Position numbers and translations under genes: made by a program
The notes under the pieces: generated by a model
The model's database searches: none
Seen by the model: only the letters and a program-made list of their open reading frames with translations
Told to the model about the DNA's origin: nothing
In this document: positions 42,538-58,430 of the stretch, piece by piece
How the letters are laid out: each line of letters starts with the position of its first letter
Numbering within the stretch: the first letter of the stretch is position 1
NCBI RefSeq assembly: GCF_900005765.1
Contig: NC_041686.1
Span: 186,001-250,000, forward strand
From: Plasmodium relictum
Lineage: Eukaryota > Apicomplexa > Aconoidasida > Haemosporida > Plasmodiidae
Reading direction: 5' to 3'
DNA: 64,000 nt

Positions 42538-44247
42538 TTTTTATTTAATTTTATTTTTTATTTGTTTTTTTTCTTTTTTTAGTTTAAATATATATTTTAA
42601 TTTTTTATTATATTCCGTATTTTCTTATATATATATATATATTTTTTTTTTTAACCATATTTAAATATATATTTCTTTGTAAATAATATATGTTAATTGG
42701 AAATTATTTTCTTAATATAACTTATTTAAATTGTTGTTTTTAAGTTTTTCCTTTTATTTCACTTTATATTCTTTATATTGAATTATTATATATTTTTTCA
42801 GTTTTCACACATTATTTTTTTATTTATATATAGAATGAAAAACAATTTATGCAATAAAAATGTTTATTTTTTTGTTTATGTAATATTAATTAATTGAAAA
42901 AATTTCAAGTAATAAACGAATATTTTTACTTTTTAATATTTTCATTAAAAGGAAAAAAAAAAAAGTATTAATAAAAAAATTAAAAATACGTATTTGTTTG
43001 ATTCAAGTATTCAAAAAAAAAAAAAAAAAAATTCAAGAATAATACATTATTTCATTAAAATTTTAATTTTTTTTTTTATGAAAAATATATTGCTTTTTTA
43101 ATTTTATCTTTATTTTTTTTGAATAATTTTATTAAATATATCATGCTATATATTTTTTCATTTTTACTTTTATTTGTATAAATCAGTAAATTCATTTGTG
43201 TATATGCCTATTATTCATTTATTTTAACTGCATAAATTATCAATATTTACTCATGTAATTTTTAGTTGTATTTTCATTTAACTATAGGGTTCACCTTAAT
43301 TTTCATTAATTTTTTTTTTCCCCTTTTAAAATTTACTTTTTATTTTTACATAAATAAGAAATAAATATACATAAAGAAAAATCATATCATTTTCAAATAT
43401 AATAAATAACAAAAGAAAAAACAACAAAAATAAAGTGTAAAAACCTCTCTCATAATATAACATTATTTTATTGTTTTTTTTTAATAAACTGAAAGAGCAA
43501 TTAGCTAATTATTATCAAATTAAAAATACAAAAAATAAATATATCTCAAGTTTTTTCATTACTTATTATATGCAAATCCAAAACATTTTTTATACACTCT
43601 CAAGACTTCATAATTTACATGTGTGTTTAAAAGAATATATGTTTAATTAATTAAAATTTTTTTTTAAACAAGCTTAATGAAATTTTACCTAAAATGGCAA
43701 AAAAAGGAAAAAAAAAAATTTTTAAACTCATTGTTTTGTAGAAATGGAATGATTTATAAAAATAAATTTAAAAAGGAACATAATATATATTTTATCTAAT
43801 AAAGAAAACAATGTAAAAATAAGAGAATTAGCCATATCATTACTATATAAATTTTTTATGTGTAAATCTGTTAATATATATGTATTTTTTTTAATTAATT
43901 CAAAAAAGACTATTTAAATAAGTTTTTTTTTTTTTTTTTTTTTTTTTCGTGTGCTAAATTTCATTATCTATATTACTCTCTATATATATAAATATAAATT
44001 TTTTGTTAAATAAATAAGTTAAAAAGTAAATATATCCTTGTAAAAATTCTTGTGCATTATTTTTTTTTTTTTTAATATATAATAGATAAAACATATTATT
44101 TGAAATATGTAACTTCAAATAATAAAAAAATTAGACTAACTGTTAATTAATCAATGAAACATCTTTAATTAATATATATATTGTTTAGAATTTATAGAAC
44201 ATGCTATTCTTATTTTTCTCTTCTTTTTTTTTTTTTTTTAAAATAAA
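42538..44247. promoter_or_regulatory. Divergent promoter region RPT2 / GPHR
   Basis: This region lies between divergent starts, so both promoters are expected here. Poly-A/T tracts are frequent (for example 43014-43030 and 43923-43947) and a single GTGCA lies at about 44051. No exon-like or RNA-like segment found. Confidence 0.5.
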
Positions 44248-46803
44248 ATGGATTGCAAATTATTGTACGAGATAATAGTTATGATTGTATTACACATAAT
44301 ATTCTATAAAGTATCCATTTACTATCTTCTGAGGTATTTAGACATTTTAAATCATTCAAATAAATTTAATAAAAACATTTTTTTTATAACCTTTTTAGTG
44401 TGTATGTCTATATTTTCACTTTTTATATTTGAGTTATCAAATGTCGTTTCTAATATTATAATTATATATATTTGGCATATTGATATATGTATTTTAGTAT
44501 TTTTGTTATATTTAATAATACCAGTAGAATTTATTAACACAATATTTGACTCAAATAATTATAAAGAAATATTATCTCCGGAATTTAACTCTCATTCACA
44601 TATCAAATTACTGAAAAAATATTATGCAAAAATTAGTGCTATGAGCAAGCACAACAAAATAAACAAAAAAACAAAAAAACATTTTTTTTTTTTTAGAAGT
44701 ATAATATTTCTATCCTTTCTTTGGTTAGGTTTGGGCCAATTGAAAAATGTCATATATAAAAAAAACTATAATTATGTTATTGCAGATGATAATACTATAA
44801 ATATTACAGAATATTTATTATATAAAAGTAATGATAAAAAAAATCAAAGCAGAATTCTCAATAGAAATGTCTATTATTTATTTGAAAACAAATATAAATG
44901 TATTAATTATTTGAGAGAGTTTAATGGGAAATATAAAAAGAAAAAAGAAAAAAGAATAAAAATATATTTTAATCAAGTCTATAATATTATAAATATTTTT
45001 TTTTTTGTCGTAATTAATTCTTTTATGATTTTTCACAAATCTGTAGTTAGAGAGTTGCTAATAAATATTTGTGCTTTAGGGGTAACAATCAATTCAATAG
45101 TTGCTGGAATATCCTCCATATATTTTATATATGATTATATGATAACATTTATTTATTTTTTAAGTTTACCAAAAATTCAAATACAAATATACAATATTGA
45201 AGAACGAATTTTAATTAATTTAGCAAACTATATGTTTAAAAAAGAAGAAATGGAAAAGATTCAAAGCAATATAAAAATTGACTCAAAATTTTTTTTATAT
45301 GACTTAAAAGGTTTCCATAAAAATAATAATAATACAGAAGAAGATAAAAATATAAAGAAAGAAACTCTAAATAACTATATTAGAAAAGAAAAAAAATCTT
45401 CCTTAAAGAAAGCATCATTTCTTATAAATATTACAAATAAATTCAATAATATATGCCGATTAAAAAATAACAGTTTTTTAAAGAATGAAAGTAGTCAAAT
45501 AAAAAGTGATACTATCAGATATCAAGAAAAAAGTAGAAAGTTTAGTGCACGTAAAAAAAGTAGTCGAGTAAATTTTAATTTATTAGACGAATACAAAGAC
45601 AAACAAAAAAACGGAAATTTTAGTGATCACGAGTCAACTGTAATTAATCATTTTTATAAAAATATGAACAAAAGTAATGTTATTAAGTTAAAAAGATCTG
45701 GTAGTTGTCCTCCTTTTATAACAGAAAACAATGTTGAAAATTTAGGTGAAAGTTATATAGATAACCAAAAAAGTTTGCTAACAAAATTTAATTCTTTGAA
45801 TATGGCAACAAACTATAAATATAATTCATTAATAACAGAAAAAATGAATATAATGAAGAAAGAAGAAAAAAAAGATACATATAATACAGGAGATACAATA
45901 TCTAAAAATTTATTTTTAAAAAATATAAGTCCTCCATTAAATAAATTGGATATAATAAAATATAATGAAAATAGTGAAAATAAGACTAATCAATATATAA
46001 ATGAAACATACATAAATTCGAAGGAAAAAAAAAATATCGAAGAAAAGGAAAAAACAAATCTTATCAAAGAAAAAGAAAAAACAAAGCAAGAATATATAAA
46101 TGAAGATGATATTCTATACAAAACAAATAATCAAGCGACAACAATAGAGAATATAGAAAATTATAATAAGCTTAAAAAAGAAATTGAGAATATTGTCTAT
46201 ACAAATACAAGCATGTATTATTCATTAAATTCGATTTTGAGTAGAAAATTTGAAATTCAAAAAAATAAAAATTGCCTCTTAGGGAGAGTTAATGTATTTT
46301 TAAATTCAATTATGTTTTTAAGTGTTGTTTATAAAATAATTATGTCAACATTAAATGTTATATTTATAAGAATTTATATAAGAGATCCATTCTCAAAAAT
46401 TATCGAAAAGATATGTTTATTTTTTAATGTAAAATATAATATTGCAATAATATATGCACCATATATATCATTAATATATGTATCTTATATTGTAGCAATA
46501 AATATGAAAAAGTTTCTACAGCAAATAATTCAAATATCTACTTACTTTTCATTTTATTTTAAGTTATTTTCTAATATATGGATATTACTCATTTCTGAAC
46601 TGATGGGATTTTATTTTGTTACAAATTCTTTACTCTTAACATCTTATCTGCCAGTTAATTATAATCACATCATGAATTTTGTTATAGGAAACAATTACGA
46701 TTATAAAATATTTCATTTGCACTCTGATTATGTTTTTATTACTTCTTTTTCTTTTACATTAATGTTTTGTATTTTATACATGATTTATTTCTATTTTTTT
46801 TAA
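44248..46803 (+). CDS. GPHR: Golgi pH regulator (GPHR/GTG) family multi-span membrane protein
   Basis: Single exon, 851 codons. Hydrophobic segments lie at about residues 6-27, 45-65 and 70-100, then near 150-170 (FFFRSIIFLSFLWLGLGQL), 248-264 and 270-305. The central family motif reads RELLINICALGVTINSIVAGISSIYFIYDYM (from Arg268), matching the GPHR 'GVIGVTLMALLSGFGAVN' region. The C-terminal ABA-GPCR-type domain (about 679-851) is well conserved: FLSVVYKIIMSTLNVIFIR, RDPFSKIIEKI, and SELMGFYFVTNSLLLTSYLP, each with a direct counterpart in human GPHR. In animals GPHR is an anion channel acidifying the Golgi; plant relatives (GTG) were proposed as G-protein-linked receptors. The protein is nearly twice the normal 450 residues because a roughly 350-residue charged Asn/Lys-rich loop (about 325-670) sits between the halves, probably on the cytosolic side. 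The Golgi role here is inferred. Confidence 0.85.
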   Translation: MDCKLLYEIIVMIVLHIIFYKVSIYYLLRYLDILNHSNKFNKNIFFITFLVCMSIFSLFIFELSNVVSNIIIIYIWHIDICILVFLLYLIIPVEFINTIFDSNNYKEILSPEFNSHSHIKLLKKYYAKISAMSKHNKINKKTKKHFFFFRSIIFLSFLWLGLGQLKNVIYKKNYNYVIADDNTINITEYLLYKSNDKKNQSRILNRNVYYLFENKYKCINYLREFNGKYKKKKEKRIKIYFNQVYNIINIFFFVVINSFMIFHKSVVRELLINICALGVTINSIVAGISSIYFIYDYMITFIYFLSLPKIQIQIYNIEERILINLANYMFKKEEMEKIQSNIKIDSKFFLYDLKGFHKNNNNTEEDKNIKKETLNNYIRKEKKSSLKKASFLINITNKFNNICRLKNNSFLKNESSQIKSDTIRYQEKSRKFSARKKSSRVNFNLLDEYKDKQKNGNFSDHESTVINHFYKNMNKSNVIKLKRSGSCPPFITENNVENLGESYIDNQKSLLTKFNSLNMATNYKYNSLITEKMNIMKKEEKKDTYNTGDTISKNLFLKNISPPLNKLDIIKYNENSENKTNQYINETYINSKEKKNIEEKEKTNLIKEKEKTKQEYINEDDILYKTNNQATTIENIENYNKLKKEIENIVYTNTSMYYSLNSILSRKFEIQKNKNCLLGRVNVFLNSIMFLSVVYKIIMSTLNVIFIRIYIRDPFSKIIEKICLFFNVKYNIAIIYAPYISLIYVSYIVAINMKKFLQQIIQISTYFSFYFKLFSNIWILLISELMGFYFVTNSLLLTSYLPVNYNHIMNFVIGNNYDYKIFHLHSDYVFITSFSFTLMFCILYMIYFYFF

Positions 46804-48079
46804 TTATCCTTTATATTTTTTTTTTTAACTAATTTTGCGTAATTCACCTTTATATTCTTTATTATGCTTACCAATTATTTTTAATACACACTATAGAATT
46901 AATGAAAAAAAATTCAATTATATAATATTAATTTTTTTTTTCTTTTTTATCTATTTGTTAAATTTTGCATAAATTAATTCATTTTAATTCTTTTTAATTC
47001 AATTTCATATTAATATAATACATAGTGTTTAATTAAAAATATAAATTTTAGAATTATATCAAATAACAAAAATTTTTAATTAATAATTACAACACCCTAA
47101 AAAATTTTATTCAATTAATATTACATACAAATACCATAAGTTGTATTTTTTTACTTATATTTTAGAATAATATAAAAATTTAATTTTTCAATTATGCTTT
47201 TTTATAAAGTCTATAAAAAATTATTGATAAGTACATTTTATTTTTATTTTTGTCTATTTTTTTTTCTTTTATGATTTATAAAAACTCGTAGATGTTATAT
47301 GATATATTTGTGAAAATAGGAATATTTAATTTTTGACAAAGATATATCTTAATTTTCTTTAACATTTAATAATAATAAAAGAAAAAGAAAAAATTAGACA
47401 AAAAAACAGTTTAAATATTTTTTATTTTAAACATTATTATTTTAATTTATTTATTTTTTTTTATTTTTTTATTTTTTTATATTATAATAGATGTCTACAT
47501 ATATATATCTTTTTTTTTTTTTGATTCATTTTTTCTCTTTTTCATATATTTTTTAATAATAAAATATTTTCTATTCATAAATGTAAATATTTTAAAGTTC
47601 CTTTATATATAATAATTTTTTTTCATCTTTTTTATGCTTTTTTAATCAAATTAATGTTATTTGATTATAAAAAATAATAAGTAAATTTTTGTGATCAATT
47701 TTAATCAAAAAAAAGATTAAGTTTAATTATTTGGTTTATATATATTTTTTTTGCTTATGCGTGCAAATTTTTATATTTCTGTGAACTTTTAAAAAAAAAT
47801 AGAGGTTAGATATTATTGAATTTTTTTTTGAAATTTTTTTTTTTATCATACATATAACACATGTATATATATGCTTTTTTTCATTTATTTTTATAATGGG
47901 TATATGATAATGCACGTAATTAAGTATAAATTTTTTGATCAAAATGCAGTTCATCTTTTCTTAGAAGATATTTGTCATTACATTAACGGAATAACATATT
48001 AATTAATTTTTTAATTTAGTAATAAAAAGAGTTAAAATTATAAGAAGATTATAAAAAATATAATATATTATTGTAAAAT

Positions 48080-48087
48080 TTAAAAAG

Positions 48088-48129
<42 letters not shown>

Positions 48130-48136
48130 TTTTTAA
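48080..48136. repeat. AT palindrome with (TA)n centre
   Basis: Arms TTAAAAAGTAT (48080-48090) and ATACTTTTTAA (48126-48136) are exact inverted repeats around a pure TA core, so the whole can fold as a hairpin or cruciform. Function unknown. Confidence 0.8.
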
Positions 48137-48184
48137 TCTTAAGATATGAGAAAATATTTTTGAGAATTATATCATTGTATTTTT

Positions 48185-48265
48185 TACAACGGGATAAAGC
48201 AAATAGATTTTTTCAAAAAATCAAGCTCAGAAATGATTAAAGTTGCATCAGGATGATTAAAAAAA
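48185..48265. other. Possible small structured RNA segment
   Basis: About 80 bases with clearly more G+C than either flank, containing ACAACGGGATAAAGC, the inverted repeat GATTTTTT-C-AAAAAATC, CTCAGAAATGATTAAAG and GCATCAGGATGATT. CTGA- and TGATG-like words on the minus strand recall C/D snoRNA boxes, but their spacing does not fit a standard snoRNA. It could be a noncoding RNA or part of the CCCH gene's promoter. Confidence 0.2.
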
Positions 48266-48830
48266 AATTTTTTTATTTTTGAAATTTGATCTAAAAAATT
48301 ATTTCTTAATTTTTATTATTTTAATTTTATATTTTTTATTATTTTATTTTTATTTTTATAATTTTAATTTTAATTTTAATTTTATTTTATTTTTTTTTTT
48401 TTTATCACGGGAAAAATAAAAATAAATTTTTGCTTTCCATTATTTACACTTTTTTTTTAATAATATTTTAATTAAATTTTATTTTTTAATATAATAATAT
48501 TTTTATAAACATAAAATACTATTTATAATATTTTAATAGTCCAATTTTTCTTCTATTTAATTAAAAAATAATCTCATATTTTAATAGACTTTTATATGTT
48601 ATAATTAAATATTTCCTAAATTTATAAATATATTCTCCATACTTATAATATTTGTATTAAAGAACTATTATTTTTTTTTGTCTCCTTTTTCTTGTTCTTT
48701 TAGAATTTTTTTTTCTTTTTTTTTTTTTATATCTTACGTTATTTTTTGTCTTTTAAATTTTCTTTTTCTTTTTACATTAATTTTTTTTTTTTATTTCTGT
48801 ATATTGTTTATATATCCATATCAATTTAAA

Positions 48831-49640
48831 ATGAGTGTATCTTCAGAAATTAAATGTCAATTTGCAAAAACAAAAATATGCAAACATTTTTTGGAAGATA
48901 AATGCTTAAATACAGATAACTGTAATTATGCTCATGTGTTAGAAGAATTAAGGCCACTACCAAATTTAGTTAATACTAAATTATGTAAAAGTTTAAAGAG
49001 GAATGAAATATGTAACACTCCAAATTGCAAATATGCACATAAAATTGAGCAATTACAACCAAGTACTGATTTAGCTACTTATAAAACTACTATGTGCTAT
49101 TTTTGGAAAAAAAAAAAATGTATGAATCAAAGCAAGTGTAGATTTGCGCATGGACTAAAAGAAATCAGACCTTTAAAGATAAAAGAAACAGATAAGAGAA
49201 AACATTTATCAGACTCAAAAGAAAATGTAAATTTAGATACAGTTGAATGTATACGAAATCTTCTGTCTAACGTTTTGTTTTTTGAAAATGTACCCACTAT
49301 AAAAAAGGATTATTCAAATTCTAATAGCACTTTAAATCCATACAAAACTTTTAATTTGAATTCTACTGCTTTTTCCACTTCAAGAGAAAATAATTATTCC
49401 AATTCAAACTGCACTGAAAAATCAGAACATCAAAGTTTAGATATGTTTTCATTGGAAAGAAATATACTTAATTTGGAATTAATCTCCAATAAAAAAGAAA
49501 ATAAAAACTTTGAATTATTTTCATTTAATGATGAATCTAACAAAACAGAATTAAATGATGATGATGATTATTTTAATGAATTATACAAATGTATAAAAAA
49601 AGAATTATCTAAAAACGTGGAAAACATATGCAGTTATTAA
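48831..49640 (+). CDS. CCCH zinc-finger protein with three tandem fingers
   Basis: I choose the ATG at 48831 (MSVSSEIKCQFAKTKIC), giving 269 residues. The open frame extends 51 codons further upstream, but that part is translated poly-pyrimidine leader. Three fingers lie at the N-terminus: C17-C25-C31-H35 (spacing 7-5-3), C52-C61-C66-H70 (8-4-3) and C89-C97-C103-H107 (7-5-3). Each finger is followed by a similar tail (LEELRPL, IEQLQP, LKEIRPL), so they arose by duplication. The remainder is Ser/Asn-rich with an acidic patch DDDDYF near the end. CCCH fingers of this type bind RNA, often AU- or U-rich, so a role in mRNA stability or translation is likely. No RRM, KH or helicase domain is present, and I cannot name an ortholog. 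Confidence 0.85.
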   Translation: MSVSSEIKCQFAKTKICKHFLEDKCLNTDNCNYAHVLEELRPLPNLVNTKLCKSLKRNEICNTPNCKYAHKIEQLQPSTDLATYKTTMCYFWKKKKCMNQSKCRFAHGLKEIRPLKIKETDKRKHLSDSKENVNLDTVECIRNLLSNVLFFENVPTIKKDYSNSNSTLNPYKTFNLNSTAFSTSRENNYSNSNCTEKSEHQSLDMFSLERNILNLELISNKKENKNFELFSFNDESNKTELNDDDDYFNELYKCIKKELSKNVENICSY

Positions 49641-50964
49641 TTATATCTAACACATATATATATAGTATTTAATAAAATTATAAATAATAAAGAATCACTA
49701 AATTGCTTACATAAAATATTATGGTTCCTAATGTGCATAGATTAAAAATATTTATAAAGCTTTATCAAAATTATATCTATATATATTTTTTTTTTTATTA
49801 ACAATATTATTAAAGAGAAAAAACAATGATATAGTGTTCAAGAAGAAGAAAAATATATAAAAATTTATGCATTAAATAACAACGGTATATAGAAATATGT
49901 ATTTTTGTACTTACGCTCTTGTAAATAATTTAAATCATTTGAATTTTGTAAATTATTTATTATGAATTACAAATTTTTATTTATTACTAATTTGATGTTT
50001 TTATTACACATTGAGTTAATTTGTGTATTTTTATGATTGCATTAGTCGTTTGTGATTATATTAATGTTATATATTTAAGAGAGAAAATATATATGCTTTT
50101 AACTTTTTTTTTTTTTTTCGTCTTTTCCGTACTACATTTTGTCCTTCCGTTTTATTTTCAAATTATTTATTTTATTTACAACATATTCAATTTTTTTTTT
50201 TTTTCTATTGCATGATTTATATAAAATTTTTTTTATGTAAAACTAGAACAGTAGCAAATATTTTTTTATATTCTATTATGAAATGCTATTTTTTTACATT
50301 ATGCTTTTTCTTTCTTTTTTTTAATGTCCAAGTTGTCTATCTTATTTATATTATTTAAAATTTTTTTTTGTTTATTTTTATTATATAAACAAAATTAATT
50401 CGTGTATTATTTAAATACATTTCTTTTAAGTATTAAGTCTATATATTCATAAAATTATTTTTTGTACATATTCTTACAAGAATAAAGGGAAATTATTTAT
50501 GTATGTGAATTTTTTTTTTGTTCTATTTTCTTATGATACTAAAATATTTTATACACCAATTAAAGATGCTAAAGAAATTTTTGTCCATCAAAAATACATT
50601 TTTTTTTAATATAATTAGTTTAATTAAAAAGTATTATTTGATATTATTGTATTTTTTTTTTTTATTTTGTATGTGTATGTGTAAATTTCTTTTTCTTTAA
50701 TTTGACCAAAAATATATTATTTTTTTTTTTTTTTATAATTATGAAAATTCATATTCCTTTTTTACTTTTAAGAACATATATAAAAAGCTTACTTCTACGC
50801 GACACTTTAAAAAAAAATTCAATAGAATATTTAATGTAGTATAGTAATAATATTATTAAAAAAATTAATTATATTTACTCTTCGATTACAAAAAAAAAAG
50901 ACTAATAGAATGAACTAAAAATAAGTTTAATAAATTAGTGTATTTAATTTAAACTTAGTATTAC

Positions 50965-51045
50965 TAAAGTAACCAACCCCCTTCATGATTATATTTCATA
51001 AAAATATATTATTTTCTGATAAAGATAGTCCCGGTGTATTCTTAA
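50965..51045. other. G+C-richer island, possible noncoding RNA
   Basis: This segment includes GTAACCAACCCCCTTCATG and, about 50 bases on, GATAGTCCCGGTGTATTC, with an AT-rich middle. Runs of five C and the CCCGG word are exceptional in this intergenic DNA. A structured RNA on either strand would explain it, but I recognise no tRNA, snoRNA or other known fold. Confidence 0.2.
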
Positions 51046-51388
51046 AATATATTTTATATTTAAGAAAATTTAGTCAATATTGGTAAAGTTATTTTAATTT
51101 TTTTTTTTTTTTTTAATAATATAATATTTTTTTTCATTTGCAAAACCATATTGCCAAAAAAAAAGTAAAAAAAAAGAAAATGAAAATTTTTTTCTACATA
51201 TATTTAAATGTATTTAATATCGTGCCAAAAAATAAAAAACTAAATAAATATATATTTACTTATTAAAATTTTATGCTGTAATGTAAAAATACAAAATTTA
51301 TAAATATATACATCTTAGAAGAAAATGTGAGTTAATTATAGATAATTACATTTCTATGATACTGTAAAAAATGAAATTCTAATTACAC

Positions 51389-51421
<33 letters not shown>

Positions 51422-51430
51422 ATATATGTA
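51389..51430. repeat. (TA)n microsatellite
   Basis: Imperfect TA run of about 40 bases with one phase slip, in the region downstream of the beta-tubulin gene. Confidence 0.8.
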
Positions 51431-51461
51431 TATATTTACTTTTTTATCTTGTTTTTGTTTT

Positions 51462-51509
51462 ATTTTTTCTTTTTCTTTTTCTTTTTCTTTTTCTTTTTTT
51501 TTTTTTTTT
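51462..51509. repeat. (CTTTTT)n pyrimidine repeat ending in poly-T
   Basis: Five or six copies of CTTTTT followed by a pure T run, about 240 bases downstream of the beta-tubulin stop. On the tubulin sense strand it is (AAAAAG)n. Confidence 0.8.
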
Positions 51510-51746
51510 GTTGTTGTACTATATAAAAGTATATGTAAATGTATATAAATAATAACTGTGTGTTTGCATATACATATTATGCTACTAATAAAGATAAAGG
51601 ATCAATAAAAATAAAATATAAAAAATAAGAAATCAAATTATAAAATTATATAAATCCTGACATATATTCAATAAAAAAAAGAAAAATAATAATTTGTTAT
51701 TACGTGTTAAAATTAGATAGAACAAGTAAATATATATTTATTTTTT

Positions 51747-57029
<5,283 letters not shown>

Positions 57030-58430
57030 TTACTTCCTTTTTTGCTTTTTAATAAATTTTCTATTGTTTTTATCAGCTTCTCTTTTAAATCGAAAATCAT
57101 TTTTTTTATTAAATATATTTTTATTATTTTGTACATCATTTGATTGATTTGGGTTATATTTACTTTGCATTTGTTGATATTGAGCTTTAGAACCAGAAGT
57201 GTTCATTTTTTTTTGTAAATTATTTGTAATATATTCTAATCTTTTTTCTAAATCAGATTTACAAGTAATTGCGATTGAAGGCTCAACAAAATTCCCAAGG
57301 GCATCAACCCTAGTGCATAAGGATAATTTTGCTGCAAGGGATCTACTGATTTTTCCTTTTAATTTTGGGGATGTTTGACCAACTATGGTTGCATGATATA
57401 TAAGTCCATATTTTGGAGTTTTTGATTTTGTTTTTAGGGCTCTAAATAATGCTTTTTCTGATCCTAAGATTTGTAAAGTAGAACTTGGATGCTTAGCCAA
57501 AGATATTAATGATCCTGCTCTAGCTATTAATTTAGCACCTATTAAATCTCCCACTAAATAAGTTAAATTAGGTGCAATAGAATTCATTCTATATTTTAAG
57601 TACATAGCTAGTGACTCTCTATAATCTGTTAACTCTAATAATCTATCAGCTAATTCATTTATACAATTTAAATCATCTTCTTCTATTTCTGTTCCCATTG
57701 AAATTTCTGCCAATTGTTTAATCTCTTTTTGAATTTCTTCTGTTGTCTCTTCTAATAAATTCACATTTTTTGCATTAGATCTAAAACCTATAATTTTTAC
57801 ACATTTAGCATATATTTTGTTATCTGTTATAATTTTGCCTAACTCTGGAAAGTGCCAACCATACCACTCTTTTAATCTCATTGAAAAAACATTTATTTCT
57901 TTATCTAAATCTTCTAATAATCCCACTGCTTGAACTATCATTACATCTACTTTGTCTGCACTAAACTTTAGTTTAAATCTATTTAGTGAATGAGATAAAC
58001 TTAATTTTAATAATTTTGAGTCTTCTTCTTTTACACCTACTAAAAGGTCATATATATGAGTCCTTATTCCTCTAATTATTTCTTGTGTTGAATTTGTATA
58101 TGTTACATTTATATTATATTTTTTTTTTATTAAGCCACCTAATGCTTTATCACATAATGCTAAAGATTCATTTAAATTAGACTTTACTATATTTTTTTTT
58201 AAAAATTTTTTCAATCCTTTTCCCAATTTAGATTCCATTAATGAATTAGTTTCATCAAATGCATTTTGAAATTTTTTAAATTTACTAAAACTATATAAAG
58301 AGACATTTTTTCTTGCCTCTTCAGCACTTATAAAACATTTTTCAATATCCTTTACATCCGATTCAATTAATTTACTATTCTCAACCTTAAATAACCCATA
58401 TCCTGCAGCTGTTTCTACTAAAATTAACAT
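57030..58430 (-). CDS. NOP58: Box C/D snoRNP core protein NOP58 (NOP5)
   Basis: Single exon, 466 codons. The NOP5 N-terminal domain (MLILVETAAGYGLFKVEN, about 1-65) is followed by a coiled-coil NOSIC region (about 155-210; GWHFPELGKIITDN) and the Nop domain (about 255-385) with the signature APNLTYLVGDLIGAKLIARAG and STLQILGSEKALFRALK, the surface that binds the kink-turn RNA with the 15.5K protein. The MLILVETAAG start is characteristic of NOP58 and distinguishes it from NOP56. The basic tail (FKREADKNNRKFIKKQKRK) is shorter than the KKE/D tail of yeast and human proteins (about 510-530 residues). It acts in the nucleolus with fibrillarin and NOP56 in guiding rRNA 2'-O-methylation. The start follows a poly-T leader directly. 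Confidence 0.95.
   Translation of the reverse strand: MLILVETAAGYGLFKVENSKLIESDVKDIEKCFISAEEARKNVSLYSFSKFKKFQNAFDETNSLMESKLGKGLKKFLKKNIVKSNLNESLALCDKALGGLIKKKYNINVTYTNSTQEIIRGIRTHIYDLLVGVKEEDSKLLKLSLSHSLNRFKLKFSADKVDVMIVQAVGLLEDLDKEINVFSMRLKEWYGWHFPELGKIITDNKIYAKCVKIIGFRSNAKNVNLLEETTEEIQKEIKQLAEISMGTEIEEDDLNCINELADRLLELTDYRESLAMYLKYRMNSIAPNLTYLVGDLIGAKLIARAGSLISLAKHPSSTLQILGSEKALFRALKTKSKTPKYGLIYHATIVGQTSPKLKGKISRSLAAKLSLCTRVDALGNFVEPSIAITCKSDLEKRLEYITNNLQKKMNTSGSKAQYQQMQSKYNPNQSNDVQNNKNIFNKKNDFRFKREADKNNRKFIKKQKRK

Larger units (their letters stand above)
46804..48830. other. Intergenic region GPHR / CCCH protein, with T-rich leader
   Basis: Two kilobases between two plus-strand genes. The last 170 bases are almost pure pyrimidine and read as an open Phe-rich frame from 48678, which I take as 5' UTR. 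A 57-base AT palindrome sits at 48080-48136 and a relatively G+C-rich, hairpin-prone patch at about 48185-48265. A minus-strand frame at 47736-47954 has no coding character. Confidence 0.5.
49641..51746. other. Convergent intergenic region CCCH protein / beta-tubulin
   Basis: Two kilobases between two 3' ends, containing both 3' UTRs. It includes a G+C-richer island at about 50965-51045, a (TA)n tract at 51389-51430, and a (CTTTTT)n pyrimidine repeat at about 51462-51509 in the tubulin 3' flank. The frames at 50021-50215 and 50518-50700 are Phe/Leu-rich and lack coding character. Confidence 0.5.

Noticed and set aside
48678-48830. Upstream 51-codon extension of the CCCH gene with a hydrophobic, signal-anchor-like sequence
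   Set aside because: It is translated poly-pyrimidine leader (Phe/Leu/Ile only); the zinc-finger protein has a good ATG at 48831.
50021-50700. Two hydrophobic small frames between the CCCH and tubulin genes
   Set aside because: Composition is that of T-tracts; no conserved-looking segment, no splice partners.
50965-51045. Telomerase RNA template or tRNA in the G+C island
   Set aside because: CCAACCCCC does not match the Plasmodium telomere repeat complement, and no cloverleaf can be drawn.
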